Origin: Eledone cirrhosa
Lineage: Eukaryota > Mollusca > Cephalopoda > Octopoda > Eledonidae
DNA: 64,000 nucleotides
Assembly (NCBI GenBank): GCA_964016885.1
Contig: OZ024740.1
Span: forward strand, 299,695,617 to 299,759,616
Direction: 5' to 3'
Below are positions 35,711 to 47,065 of the stretch, piece after piece (within the stretch, counting starts at the first letter, position 1; each line of letters opens with the position of its first letter). Both the position numbers and the translations under genes were made by a program. The notes below the pieces were generated by a model, which was given only the letters and a program-made list of their open reading frames with translations, had not been told where the DNA came from and ran no database searches.

Positions 35711-35760
<50 letters not shown>

Positions 35761-35840
35761 ACATATATATAAAATATACATGTATATATATATATGTATA
35801 TAAATATATATGCATACATATACATATATATATATATATA
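35711..35840. repeat. C-run, (CT)n and (TA)n microsatellites
   Basis: A ten-base C run precedes about 22 CT units and then TATA/CATA repeats. Confidence 0.93.
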
Positions 35841-35919
35841 GTACAGGGGATAACAGGATTTAAGTTGGGGGAGGGGGGTCAGGAAAGAGAAGGATAATGG
35901 TGTGGATATCTCTCTCTCT

Positions 35920-36640
35920 CGACTGGAAAGTTCAGAGAATCCAGGAACACATCCTGTGAGCCATATCAACTTTGCTGTTTATTTGAATGGCACAGCTTAT
36001 GATGTTATCAACAATTATTCCCAGGTCCCTGATGTAGTTGGTTGTCACGAGGGTTTCACCGAGGGAAGGGAATAGGAGAGTTTCCGTACATCCTCTTTTG
36101 CAAAGTGGATTAATTCGAGTTTATAGTTTATTCTCATTCAGCAGCGTATTTTCTTGTTCGCCCATTGGATGTGATTGAAGGCATGTCCGGTCTCCCAATT
36201 CATTGAGGGCCTCCTGGAGCTTGGAATCACCTGAACAGTTTCTTATGTTGCCGTGCTTGACGACGTCAGTGATATCATTGATATAGATAATGAAAAGAAG
36301 TGGGACTAGCACAGTGCCCTGTGCAACACCACTACTGACTTTGGCTGAGCTTGATTGTATTCCTTCGACTACATCATATTGGGCTTTGTCAGGAAACACT
36401 TGATCCATTGCCTTAAATTTCCAGAGACACCCTTCTGGATAGTCTTTTTAGTCGAATGTTATGATAAACTCCGTCATAGGCCTTGCTGAAATCAAGGTAA
36501 ATGACATCAATATTGGAACTCTCTATCAAAGTTCTTACAATGTCACCAAGGGATGCAGGAATTGTATTAGGCAGTCCTTTCCCTTACGGAACCCATGGAT
36601 TTTAATCAGCAGGTTGTTATTTTCATGAAAGTGAGGTAAT
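35920..36640 (-). pseudogene. CR1/jockey-like LINE reverse transcriptase fragment
   Basis: In minus-strand order: 'NIDVIYLDFSKAYDGV' (motif A) near 36510-36460, 'SSGVAQGTVLVPLLFIIYIN' (motif B) near 36345-36280, a degraded motif C region ('NCSGDSKL'), and 'RDLGIIVDN' near 36030-36005, then 'AHRMCSWILRTF' near 35960-35930. The order and spacing match CR1/jockey/L2-like RTs. Motif C (YADD) is not recognisable and several frameshifts are present. A short (GA)n run lies next to its 3' side at about 35910-35920. Confidence 0.7.
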
Positions 36641-36912
36641 CGTGATCTCAAACGCTGTATGGGTGATCGGCAGTTACCACAATTCCGGTTTGTATTTATT
36701 TTCTTGATTTATTCTTAAATTGAGTCTGGCAAACCCTATTGTCCATAGTTAGTATTTTACTCACCTTAGCGAACCTGATCCCTTACGATTTGAACACATA
36801 TATGTATATGTCTGTGTTTATCTCTTTTATATTCAATTATGATATACGGTCAGAAAAATCTCTTTCCTAGAGATATTTTATTGTAAGAGGCAATTTTGAG
36901 ATTTTAACTCAA

Positions 36913-37086
36913 TATATACCTTTGATATATATATCAATATATACCTTTGATATATATATATATATATATGATATATATATATATGATATATATATATATA
37001 TATTATATATATATATATGATATATATATATGATATATATATATATGATATATATATATATGATATATATATATGATATATATATA

Positions 37087-37141
<55 letters not shown>

Positions 37142-37203
37142 ATATATATATATATGATATATATATATATATGATATATATATATATATGATATATATAT
37201 ATA

Positions 37204-37280
<77 letters not shown>
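36913..37280. repeat. (TA)n array with GATATAT higher-order periodicity
   Basis: TA tracts are punctuated by 'tga' at spacings mostly of 12-17 bp between 36968 and 37206, then a pure TA run. A GA transition at a near-regular interval points to amplification of a short unit inside the array. Confidence 0.93.
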
Positions 37281-37283
<3 letters not shown>

Positions 37284-37500
37284 GACGTAAAATAAGAAAA
37301 TTATAAAAATTAACTTACTAAAATTTCACTCCAACTAATTAGTTTCTGAAAGGGATTAAACACTTCCATTCTCTCACTGTTTATTTCTCTGGAAGAAACC
37401 TGCTGTGTTCATAGCTGGGGGTGGAAGGGCTCTACTAGGTGCAAACATGCCCTAGAAACGCCATATGTCAGTGTCCCCTTTACGACCCCGTCAGAAGTTA
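37279..37500. repeat. Interspersed repeat family P, copy 3
   Basis: The first 85 bp ('tgaaagacgtaaaataag', 'cactccaactaattagtttctg') match 8951 and 9481; the rest diverges. As in copy 1, it starts immediately after a long (TA)n array. Confidence 0.7.
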
Positions 37501-37780
37501 CGGGTCTATACATAAATATGAATTATTTACCCATCCAAGGTAGATAAACCCAGCGAATATTGAAATGATAATGATTTACTAATATATTCACTGAATACCA
37601 TAGTTTAAATTGCCGTTTTATAATAAATTGGAAATCATTTACTTTTACTCTTTAATTAATAATATTTATAGTTTTCCCCTTGCAATGCAATACCTACTTA
37701 ATCTATGTAGATGGCATGTTTCGCCTATGTAACTATGAGTGCATGTGTGAGTATATGTGTTTGTGTGAGAGAGGGAGAGA

Positions 37781-37781
<1 letters not shown>

Positions 37782-37813
<32 letters not shown>

Positions 37814-37960
37814 AAAGAGAGAGAGATGGATAGATAGATAAAGAACTAGATAGAAAGAGGGATGGATAGATAGAGATACAGAGAGAGAGAGAGAGAGAGA
37901 GGGGGATGGATAGATAGATAGAGGACTAGAGAAAAGAGAGAGAGAGAGCGAGAGAGTATG
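37782..37960. repeat. (GT)n, (GA)n and GATA microsatellite cluster
   Basis: A GT run is followed by GA runs broken by 'tggatagatagata' blocks. Confidence 0.93.
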
Positions 37961-37984
37961 TGTGCGTGTATGTGTGTTTATTTT

Positions 37985-38655
37985 TTTTTTATTGAAACCC
38001 TTAATCTTTGCATCATTATTGTCAACTTATGAAGTATTACTGATACTTTCTTATTGCGCCTTAGGAATAAATCAACATTTAAAGATCTTCATAGCTAAAT
38101 GTTTCTGTTTAACATTTGTTTTATTTAAAATGTAGGTGGACATCCTGAAATGTTATATGTCTTACGTTTTATATTGCCGTTGTTTAATATGTTAAGACAT
38201 ATTAGATTTTTGTGCCGTTGGCATCGGGTGTCTTTCTGTAATTGTGATTTTGTAGTTGTTTTTTTTTTGTATTAGATGAAACATTTGTGTAATGAGTTTT
38301 AAAGAAAAGTCTGTTTTTGTTATTGATCCACGAATGGTATAGTAGATTTTATGGTTATTCTGTATTATTAACTGGTGTCCTGCTGCCTAATTATTTTGTT
38401 TTGTGGAATAAACATTGCAATAATAACTTCTTGTGAAAACATATGATCATTTTGCAATTATGGCAGTTACATGTCTACTGAAAATTTTAGAATTAGAAAT
38501 ATTACAAATTTCAGAATTATATTTAGGTATTTCCATTATATTTTCATATCAATAGTGTTGTAATCTTGCAAATTCTTACCAGTGTCTATCTGCTTGCATT
38601 GCAGTCTAGTAATATATCTTTATTACAAAAATGAGTGTACTCAGGTGATACATAT
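37985..38655. other. AT-rich DNA with no recognised feature
   Basis: Nothing identifiable beyond short T runs. Confidence 0.45.
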
Positions 38656-38787
38656 TTAAATTGTGTAATACTCGACAAACACATAAGCCAACACATATAA
38701 ATGCACACAAATACAGACCCACACACATACACAGGCTCACACAAACATGTACACCCCCCCAACACACATATATATATATATATATAT

Positions 38788-39395
38788 GGGTGCTGCCAAC
38801 TCGTTTTCGAGTACGGCCACTACTTTATATCCATGTAGGAGAACCCCTACCGATGCGCTAAACGAGTGTGACTTTTTAGTCCAGCCAGCGACTTGAAAAC
38901 TCTGGTACAAACACTACACTTGTGACAATTATTGACACATAGTGCTGGGCCCATGGTACCATGTGACGACAAGTGCAGAGAGTTCTCCAGATATAAAGGA
39001 ATGCCTGTGCCATGAAGCTTTTATAGTGAGCAAAGGCACTGCATAAAGCCAGTCCCACTCTCTTAACCAAGATGATATTTACCAAAAAGAAGAACAAGTC
39101 AACATCATTCGATACCATCAGAGTTGCAGGTGTTATATCAGAGTTTTCCTTCTCCTAGAATTCTGCCTTGAAAAAGGCTAAGGGGTCATCTCTCCCGGTG
39201 ATTTTGGATGGCCATTGACTCTTAAGAGCTCCTTTGCCCTTTCACAGGTTTTGCTTTTAGTCCTGCAGGATGTCCAAAGTGACCCTCCACACCAAGAAAC
39301 CTTGGTGGGGTTGCCAGTTTAGTCGCCAACGACCCGACCATGAGACAGGTTGTACTGGCATACATGTTACCAGTAGCACCAACTGGTGACCTGAC
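38788..39395 (-). mobile_element. Non-autonomous repeat family X, copy a
   Basis: About 608 bp. On the minus strand it runs from 'gtcaccagttggtgctactg' to 'actcgaaaacgagttggcag' followed by a TA tract. A short hairpin (ACTCG/CGAGT) lies about 15 bp from the 3' end. It matches copies b and e closely. An 80-codon minus-strand frame (39118-38876) is open in all three close copies. No known transposase or RT motifs are seen. Confidence 0.8.
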
Positions 39396-39398
39396 ATA

Positions 39399-39450
39399 AA
39401 TACATACATACATACATACATACATACATACATACATACATACATACAAA
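39399..39450. repeat. (ATAC)n microsatellite
   Basis: About twelve ATAC units immediately beyond the 5' end of X copy a. Confidence 0.95.
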
Positions 39451-39702
39451 CATTTTGCATCTAATAACGGCATATACACATGTACAGATACAAAGCATAT
39501 ACACATGCACACATACAACTCAAAACATACACATCCACACATACAATAACATCCATATCTACACATGCATGCATGCAGATATGCATACATATCTACCTAG
39601 TTGATGTTGTGTAAATTCCAATGAGAAAGTCTTGTGTCTATGTTAGAAACCGACTCTCTCTCTATTGGTAAAAATTTGTGAAATTATAAAACCAGAAGAA
39701 CA

Positions 39703-39721
39703 TACATACTTACATACATAC

Positions 39722-39805
<84 letters not shown>

Positions 39806-39969
39806 ACATATACATATGCACATACATACATACATGTGTATATAATACATGCATATATTGCTTGCATGCATACATACATATATGCATACATACATACAGA
39901 CATACATACGTATATATATATGTATATACATGCATACATACATACAAGCATACATACGTATATATATAT
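39703..39969. repeat. CATA/(TA)n composite microsatellite
   Basis: CATA-type tetranucleotides flank about 35 TA units, then GCATACAT variants up to X copy b. Confidence 0.93.
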
Positions 39970-40395
39970 GGTGGCTGTCAACTGATTTTCGAGTACGGCC
40001 ACTACTTTATATCCATGTAAGAGAACCCCTACCGATGCGCTGAACGAGTGTGACTTTTTAGTCCAGCCAGCGACTTGAAAACTCTGGTACAAACACTACA
40101 CTTGTGACAATTATTGACACATAGTGCTGGGCCCATGGTACCATGTGACGACAAGTGCAGAGAGATCTCCAGATATAAAGCAATGCCTGTGCCGTGAAAC
40201 TTTTATAGTGAGCAAAGGCACTGCACAAAGCCAGTCCCACTCTCTTAACCAAGATTATATTTACCAAAAAGAAGAACAAGTCAACATCATTGGATACCAT
40301 CAGAGTTGCAGGTGTTATATCAGAGTTTTCCTTCTCCTAGAATTCTGCCTTGACAAAGGCTAAGGGGTCATCTCTCCCGGTGATTTCGGATGGCC
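39970..40395 (-). mobile_element. Non-autonomous repeat family X, copy b (5'-truncated)
   Basis: It matches the terminal 430 bp of copy a with few differences and stops at 'ggatggcc', where a TA array takes over; about 180 bp of the 5' part are missing. The 80-codon frame is open here too (40300-40058). Confidence 0.8.
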
Positions 40396-40456
<61 letters not shown>

Positions 40457-40461
40457 TACAC
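40396..40461. repeat. (TA)n microsatellite
   Basis: TA with two TATG interruptions, replacing the 5' part of X copy b. Confidence 0.93.
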
Positions 40462-40879
40462 ATTTTTTATTTTATATAACAGTCGAGAATTAAGTGTGGT
40501 TGCGGAACGGGTAAATAAATGAATCAGCTTTGTATTTAGACAGAAATATAGATATGTGTTGTTTAGGAATGGAAAGGATTTTTTTACCATTGTAATGTAA
40601 AACGCGTACAATTGTTGGGCGGAAGATAGACATAAACAGAGTGTTAGTTTTGAAAGATTGTGTTCAAGCTTAAACTAATGCTATATTAAACAGGTAGATA
40701 TGTAGACTCTATATCGGTCTAGAACCACTGCTTCTTCGAAGAAATTCTCTATATAATTTATTTTAAAGAAAGCACAATTGTTTCCAATGTAAATAGAGTA
40801 AATTATTTAATGAATTTTAGATATAATGTGATTTGCAGTCAGCTAATGAAACAAGGATAGCATTATTTGACGGATTAGA

Positions 40880-41165
40880 ATATTTATAAAGTCTGTTCTA
40901 AGCCAAAGGCTAAAAAATGCCGGTGCTTAACTCCAGTTTCCTTGGCGTTAAACGACTGAGAGTACCATACCCTCCCTGGAGAGGACGCCAGTCAATCGCA
41001 AGATTAGCGTTCCAGCTACTATTGGGAATCACTCTCAGCTGAGTATATGAAGCAATGAGAAAAATGTGTTTTGCTCTAGAACAACGTGACAGCCTGTCCG
41101 GGAATTGACCAATATCGTTACGATCATACGGCAAGCATCCTAGCCATTAAGACATGCGTTTGGTT
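40880..41165 (-). mobile_element. tRNA-derived SINE with V/Ceph-type central domain, copy 2
   Basis: The minus strand has a tRNA-like head ('tggctaggatgcttgccgta', degraded box B 'ggtcaattcccgg'), then 'gagcaaaacacatttttctc', 'ccactcagc'-like sequence, and the conserved 'gattgactggcgtcctctcc' followed by 'agggagggta'. This is the same superfamily as 5477-5698 but with more of its body preserved. Confidence 0.65.
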
Positions 41166-41601
41166 GAAGCTAAACGGTTGTTAGAACATATGGTTAAATA
41201 AAGTTATGATAGGAAGTTATTAAACGCTTAAAACGCTGCCTAGAGACTTAGAATGATATTCTAAGGGAACTTGTTATTTCTAGCCTGCAGCTGAATGGTG
41301 TGTGAAGAAATCTATCAAACGATAGGGTGGAGGTGAGTGAGCTTTTGGGGATGGGGACTGTTCAATAATGTTTAACATAATATATTTTATTATGTGTGTT
41401 TGATTCGTTTAGGCGTTGAATGTTTCACAAAATGAACGTCTGTTATTTTACATCGTCATCTAATGTTAAACTGTAGTCTGTATGATGCTTACTGAGAGAT
41501 GATTGGTTTGGCTGTGTACAGGGTGAAGTGGTTGACTTGAGGGGAAATTATTAGTGAGTGGAAGGGTGTACTGCTGTTGACAGCATGCTGGTACGCATGG
41601 A

Positions 41602-42131
41602 TGTATGTTTGTATGCGTGTATGTATGTGTGTGTATGTATGCATGTGTAGCGACGTGGTTAGTCAGTCTGGTCACTACTTCTGATCAGATCCGAGAATAG
41701 TCCTTAGAAGGACTGTTATCGGATACGGTCTGATCAGATCTGAAGATAGCCCTTAAAAGAAATGTTGTCACTGGTGAGGATGGACAGACGAAAGCACAAG
41801 TTGAAAAGGACGAAGCAAGGCGAGATGTAAATTCGATCAGTTATTTATATTCACATGAAGCGACGATACAAGGTACAAGGCGTGTGTGAGTGACAAAGCG
41901 TGGCAGAGTAAAGGAACAACGATACGCTAGCTGACTCTGCGAAAAGTCGACTGGCGAAAGTGTTTGGGATCACTCTATTTATACAGAAATAATCGTTTGA
42001 TGTTTAGACGCTGTGTAGGCGTTTATCCTGGTGGTTTCTAAGGGCTGTTTGTTTTGTTTCACGTTGAGGTAGCTAGCTAACAGATAGATGGCCCTGTATA
42101 TTTCACAGATGTTATTTTCGGTGGCTGTACA
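41602..42131 (-). repeat. 3' LTR of the gypsy element
   Basis: It starts TGTATG and ends TGTACA on the + strand. In element orientation it carries a TATA-like 'tataaatagag' (41973-41983), which is altered in the other LTR. It contains (TATG)-type repeats near its left edge. Confidence 0.93.
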
Positions 42132-42146
42132 TTAGCCCCCTGCCAG
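42132..42146 (-). other. Polypurine tract
   Basis: In element orientation 'ggcagggggctaa' sits directly before the 3' LTR, the place for the plus-strand primer. Confidence 0.7.
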
Positions 42147-42149
42147 ATC

Positions 42150-43080
42150 TTTTGTACAACAAAAGAGCGAAATATCGTATAGTAATGGGCCAGTGGTGCA
42201 TTTGTCATGACAATAGCCCCAGGAGTCTCCAGCACGTTGTGAAATTTTGTGATCATCGAGTACAGGACAGAGTCGATGTAGAGATGATATGGCAAGATGT
42301 GTGTGTCAGGAAGAGAAAAAAGAAATAAACTATAAAATGATTTTGACCAGATTTATGCAGGAGTGATGAATGAGCCTGTTGCAATTTGGGTTGAGCTGCC
42401 TATGCATTGCGCGACAAACAGTCTAACTGAGCAGTGAAGATAACCGTAATGTGTGAACTGAATGGCCGTAAGCATGTTGCCTAAAAGTAACAGTTTGCTC
42501 CACAGCATATGACTTGAGCTAATACATGTGGTAAACAAATAGCGAGGCATTCTCGAGCTATTGAATGAATGTGTACGGGAAAAAAGAAGGCCAGTGTTTT
42601 GAGGATGCGATTTGTGAAATGCGTGATCAAAGTGAAAACATTTTGTAGTGTAAGAGTTAGAGGGACACAAATATCTATGGCTCAGTGTAAGAACCAAAAG
42701 GTGAAACAAACGTGGTTTTGTAGTGTGCATGAAAAACAGAATATGTGCACGCCTTGTATGTATATAAAAATTATGGCAATTACACAATCAATGTTACAGA
42801 ACAAGACAAATACAAATTTTTGCAAAACAAGAGAGAGAAGAAAAAAAAAATGTTATACACAATGCTATACACACTGTTTGTTCTTAAATAGTGTTTGTAA
42901 TAAATAATGTTCATTATAAATAATGTTCTTCGTGACATAAGCACATGGTCACTAAAAATTGCAATTGTTCAAGCAGAAAGTTCATTGTATTTGAAACTGG
43001 AAATTGTAAACACAAGAAAAATGGAAATGTTTTGCACGAAGACTGATTAAGAAACTCACTTGAGGTTAACGGTAATTCAC
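42150..43080 (-). other. Region between gypsy integrase and 3' LTR
   Basis: It contains a 144-codon minus-strand frame (42787-42353) rich in His, Ser, Phe and Leu. I recognise no envelope or chromodomain features and no clear signal peptide. It may be untranslated sequence. Confidence 0.5.
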
Positions 43081-44355
43081 ATATTGTGCCAACTTGGCGG
43101 GCCAATGTACACGTCGTTCACTTCTCGTGACTGGAGATGAAACAGGTGGCTTGCTGGGACAGCAATCTGTTGGAGTTTCTGGTGTAGAGGCTGTAACAGT
43201 ATCCATGATGGCTGTTTTTAATCTGTCCACGCTGACAGAATTCTGTTTACCATCTAGATCGAGAATATTTCGGATACTTTTTTAGAACACGATAAGGGCC
43301 AGAATATGGAGGTCGAAGATGAGCTGAGATGGTGTCGTTTCGAACGAAAACGTGTGTCCAATCTTTAATGTCTGAAGGTACGTGTGTGGCCGTGTTCTGT
43401 TGACGGGTGCTTGCAGGAGCAAGGTGAGACATATATTGGCGAAGACGTATGATCCTGGGTCTGGAATATCCTGAGGAGAGATGGGAGCAACCATCTGACC
43501 AGGTAGAACCAGGGTGGTGCCGTACACTAATTCTGCAGGTGTGTGTCCGAATTCCTCCTTAACGGTGGATCGAATGCCCAGAAGGATGAGTGGTAGGTAT
43601 TCAAGCCAGTGGGTCTTGTCTGGATATGCTTTTATTGCAGCTTTCAAATGGCGATGGAATCTTTCCACGAGACAATTAGCTTGCGGGTGATAAGCTGTCG
43701 TGCGGATGTGTTTACATCCTAACAGGCGAGTCAGTTCCCTGAAGAGGTGGGAGTCAAACTGGCGTCCTCTGTCCGTTGTTAGTTATCTTCGCTGGGGTGC
43801 CATAACGTGATACCCAGTGTAAAACCAAAGTTTTAGCGACTGTTTCCGCTGAGGTATCATTTATGGGAAAAGCCTCAGGCCAACGGGAAAATTAAATCTA
43901 TGCAGATGAACAAGTGTGTGTAGTTCTGTGTAGAGTCCGACGATATCGATATGCACATGATGAAAACGTGCATCAGGTTGCGCGAATGTGCCGAGTGGAA
44001 TTTTGATGTATCTGTGGACTTTGGCTTTCTGGCAGGGAATGCAGCTCCTGGACCAGTCGCGCACGTTCTTGTTAATGTTAGTACACACAAAACGAGCAGA
44101 GATGAGTTTCCGTGTAGCCCGGATTCCCGGGTTAGATAAGCAGTGTAAAGCAGAAAAAATTTGTCGGCGATGCATCTGTGGTACGTACGGTCGTTCATGA
44201 CCGGTAGAAAGGTCGCACCAAATTTGTCGTGGAGAAGAAGGAATGGGAACTTGCTGAAACCTAAGAGATGGCGAATCTCGGAGCTTGATAAACTCTTCGT
44301 CAGTCTCTTGGTCAGCTGCGATCTGTTGAAGGTCGATCGATGCCTGAATGCACAT
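43080..44355 (-). pseudogene. Integrase of the gypsy element, broken
   Basis: Minus-strand frame 44355-43861 encodes the zinc-binding N-terminus, with 'HCLSNPGIRATRKL' (the second His of the usual HxLSHPG replaced by Asn) and 'SCIPCQKAKV', then the core start 'HVHIDIVGL' with the first catalytic Asp. Frame changes follow. 43668-43282 carries the end of the core ('[12 protein letters not shown]', with the catalytic Glu) and 43432 downward a GPY/F-type module ('[10 protein letters not shown]'). The enzyme would insert the cDNA copy into the host genome. Loss of frame and of one zinc ligand disable it. Confidence 0.87.
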
Positions 44356-45895
44356 GTATTGCGTTCAGCTGGATTCGGGACAGGGCGTCGGCTGCTACGT
44401 TATCTGATCCCTTGATATGCCGAATATCAGTTGAATATTGGGAGACAAAATCCAGGTATCGGAGTTCTCTCGGTGAATGTCGATCAGGTTTGGTACGGAA
44501 CGCATAAACTAGTGGTTTATGGTCCGTGTAGATCACGAAATCTGATCCTTCGAGCATGTGCCGAAAATGCTTAACCGAAAGATAGGTACTGTATTTCGTT
44601 TCTGCCGGTTGCAACCACTTAGAAAAGCAGGATAAGAGTTGCCACACACCGTCGACATGTTGTTGTAAAACGCCTCCAACCCACGTGTCTGATGCGTCCA
44701 CTAGCAGCGTAAGAAGAGGGCCAGACCTGGGGAAAACGAGCATGGAAGCGTTTGCCAACATTTCCTTCAGGTGGTTAAAAGATGTTAATTCTTCCTCGTT
44801 TAGAGTGATCTCTTCGTTTTTGCGAGTCCGATTACGAAGAAGGTCCGTGAGGAGTCTGGCTACGTCGAAACAATGAGGGATGAACCGCCTATAAAAATTC
44901 ACCAGACCGAGGAATTCACGCAGTTTCCGAAGTGATGTAGTTGCGGGAAAACTGCGGATAGCTTCTACTTTCTCGGGAAGTGGACGAATGCCGTCTTTAT
45001 CGATGATGTGCCCGAGAAAGGACAGTGAAGGAACGCCGAGAAGGCACTTGCTCGGGTTGATGATGATACCGTACTCAGCCAAACGTTGGAAAAGGAGATC
45101 TAAGTGCTTCTCGTGTTCTTGCTCGGAAGTACTTGCTACCAGCACGTCGTCAATATACGCGTATACGAAGGGTAAATCGCGTAACACTGTGTCAATAAAC
45201 CGCTGAAAAGTTTGTGCAACGTTGCGCAGACCGAACGGCATTCACAGGAATTCGAATAAACCGAACGGCGTTGTGATTGCGGTCTTCGGAATATCTGCAG
45301 GCTCCATAGGTATCTGGTTATATGCAAGCACTAAATCTATCTTGGAAAAGATGCGTGCGCTTTGCAGAGAGGCAGAAAAGTCGTGCAAGTGAGGTACAGG
45401 GTAATTATCGGGCACTGTAGAATTGTTAAGTGCACGATAATCCCCACATGGTCGCCAATCATTCTCGGTTTTTTTAGGAACAAGGTGTAGGGGTGCAGAC
45501 CAGTTGCTGGTGGAAGGGCGAATGATTCCGAGGTCCAGCATGTGTTGGAACTCCTGCTTGGCGATTCTCAATCGGTCTGGAGGCAGTCTCCTTGGTCGGA
45601 CAGCTGTGGGTGGTCCTCTTGTCTCGATGTGGTGTGTGACACTATGCTTAATAGAACCATCCTTAAATACCGGGCGAGTGATGTCTGGGTATTTCTGGAG
45701 GATGCCGTTGAACCGCGAAGGCTCCGACTGGCAAATTACAGGGCTCACTGTGGATTGCGTGGTAAATATACCTCTCACAGTGAGGTTTGTGGTGGTGTCA
45801 ATAAGCCTCCGGTTCTTCATGTCCACCAGAAGGTTGAAGAGGTGGAGAAAATCGGCTCCTAAGACAGGGGTCGGCAGGTCTGCCACGACGAACAC
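44312..45895 (-). pseudogene. Reverse transcriptase and RNase H of the gypsy element
   Basis: Two frames separated by one in-frame TGA (at about 45240-45238) make one RT-RNase H. The first has '[20 protein letters not shown]', '[11 protein letters not shown]' and '[13 protein letters not shown]'; the second 'MPFGLRNVAQTFQRF' and the catalytic 'YIDDVLV', then the connection 'LREFLGLVNFYRRFIP', and RNase H with 'LLVDASDTWVGGVLQQ' and 'IYTDHKPLVYAF'. In RNase H, 'KYSTYLSVKHFRHMLEG' lacks about seven or eight residues that normally follow YST and include a catalytic Glu. Apart from the stop and that gap the domain is well preserved. Confidence 0.92.
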
Positions 45896-46120
45896 CCATT
45901 GAAAACGCTGCCTCAGGCCTAAATTGAGTGTCAGTGATTTTTCCCCGAAAGTCAGAATTGATGATCGGTTCCCTGCCTGCAGAAAGGACGGTGTTGGGTG
46001 TCTTTTGCCCGAGATTAGTGAAACAGGAATACACTAACCTGGGCTCCTGTATCCACGAGGTAACGGATGCCTGTCGCCTGGTCCTTAATAAAAAATAGAC
46101 GACTTTTCTTTTCAGTACCA
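45870..46120 (-). pseudogene. Aspartic protease of the gypsy element, frameshifted
   Basis: The minus strand encodes '[12 protein letters not shown]' with the DTG active site at 46056-46045, and after a frame change '[12 protein letters not shown]', the conserved end of retroviral-type proteases that precedes RT. A stop follows the first part at about 46020. Confidence 0.82.
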
Positions 46121-46136
46121 GGGGTGAACGTCGTCG

Positions 46137-47006
46137 CTAGGCCCTGGTCTGCCCGTTTCCCTGGGTGGTATTCTGGAAAGAGCACGGGGTCCTACACTTA
46201 GATGCCTGTGCGCCGAATTCTTCGTGATACCAGCAGAGGTTGCCAGACACACGATTATGACTGGGACTTCTGGATCTTCGACGGTGAAAGGGCCTGGATC
46301 GACTGTTGCTGCGCCGCCGGTGTGTTTGCAAGGTCAGGCTCTCTAATTGGTTTGAGAGGGCTTTAATTTGACCAGCCTGCTCTCTGACCATAGCCCGCAG
46401 CTCTGAAGTCTCGGAGGTGGAGTCCGAGGACGCTACGTAAGGGTTCGTCCGACGATCTACCTGTGCTACTGAGGCAAAAGGGTTTGACACCTCAGCGATC
46501 TTATCTGCGACACTCACCAGTTCTTCCGGGGTTGCTGACTCGTTAGTCGACGCCAGAATGCCCTGCATCGATAAGGGCAAGCGCTGTATAAACAGCCGTT
46601 TGAGCAGATCTTCTGAAAGCGTCTGGTCCTCCATCAGCTGTCTCATCTTTCGCAATAGTTGGGACGGTTTTCTGTCCCCCGATTCCTCTGCAGACACGAG
46701 TTGGTTGAGTCGTCTCTGCTGTGACGCGGTCGTCCGCTTGATCAATTCCTTGCGGAATGATTCATATGACACCGTGCCCGGTGGTCCCATGACAAGGTCC
46801 CTCACCTCAGCCAAGACTTCTGGCGGGACAGACCCAATGATGTAGGCGAGCTTTGCGGAATCGCTCTTAATACTGTTAGCGTTGAATTGGGTTTCTATGT
46901 GAGCGAACCACAGAGTCGTGTCGTTGGACCAAAAAACGGGGACTTTCAATGTTAACGTCGCTTGTGTGGTTGGTATCTCGGCCTCTGTCGTTTGTGGCAT
47001 GTCCAT
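46137..47006 (-). CDS. Gag polyprotein of the gypsy element
   Basis: A 289-codon frame is intact. The N-terminal half matches gag capsid-like regions of Mag-type elements ('FWSNDTTLWFAHIETQF', 'KLAYIIGSVPPEV', 'FRKELIKRTTASQQRR', 'KPSQLLRKMRQL'); then comes a short coiled-coil-like segment ('EQAGQIKALSNQLESL'), an Arg/Ser-rich basic stretch ('RRRSNSRSRPFHRRRSRS'), and a Cys-rich motif 'CWYHEEFGAQASKCRTPC'. Gag would package the element RNA. The start ATG at 47006 lies about 60 bp inside the 5' LTR edge. It is the only complete frame of the element, but it has no working pol partner here. Confidence 0.85.
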   Translation of the reverse strand: MDMPQTTEAEIPTTQATLTLKVPVFWSNDTTLWFAHIETQFNANSIKSDSAKLAYIIGSVPPEVLAEVRDLVMGPPGTVSYESFRKELIKRTTASQQRRLNQLVSAEESGDRKPSQLLRKMRQLMEDQTLSEDLLKRLFIQRLPLSMQGILASTNESATPEELVSVADKIAEVSNPFASVAQVDRRTNPYVASSDSTSETSELRAMVREQAGQIKALSNQLESLTLQTHRRRSNSRSRPFHRRRSRSPSHNRVSGNLCWYHEEFGAQASKCRTPCSFQNTTQGNGQTRA

Positions 47007-47045
47007 TTTTGTATTTTCTTATGTGCTATCTGGTTGCGCGTTCGA

Positions 47046-47063
47046 ATCACGTCGGGGTCACCA
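47046..47063 (-). other. Primer-binding site
   Basis: In element orientation 'TGGTGACCCCGACGTGAT' begins two bases after the 5' LTR. Its complement ends in CCA and looks like a tRNA 3' end (acceptor strand CGGGGTC, T-loop TTCGAAT further in). I cannot name the tRNA with confidence. Confidence 0.75.
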
Positions 47064-47065
47064 AT

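Noticed and set aside
42353..42787. Envelope gene of the gypsy element
   Set aside because: No signal peptide, transmembrane segment or cleavage motif is convincing.
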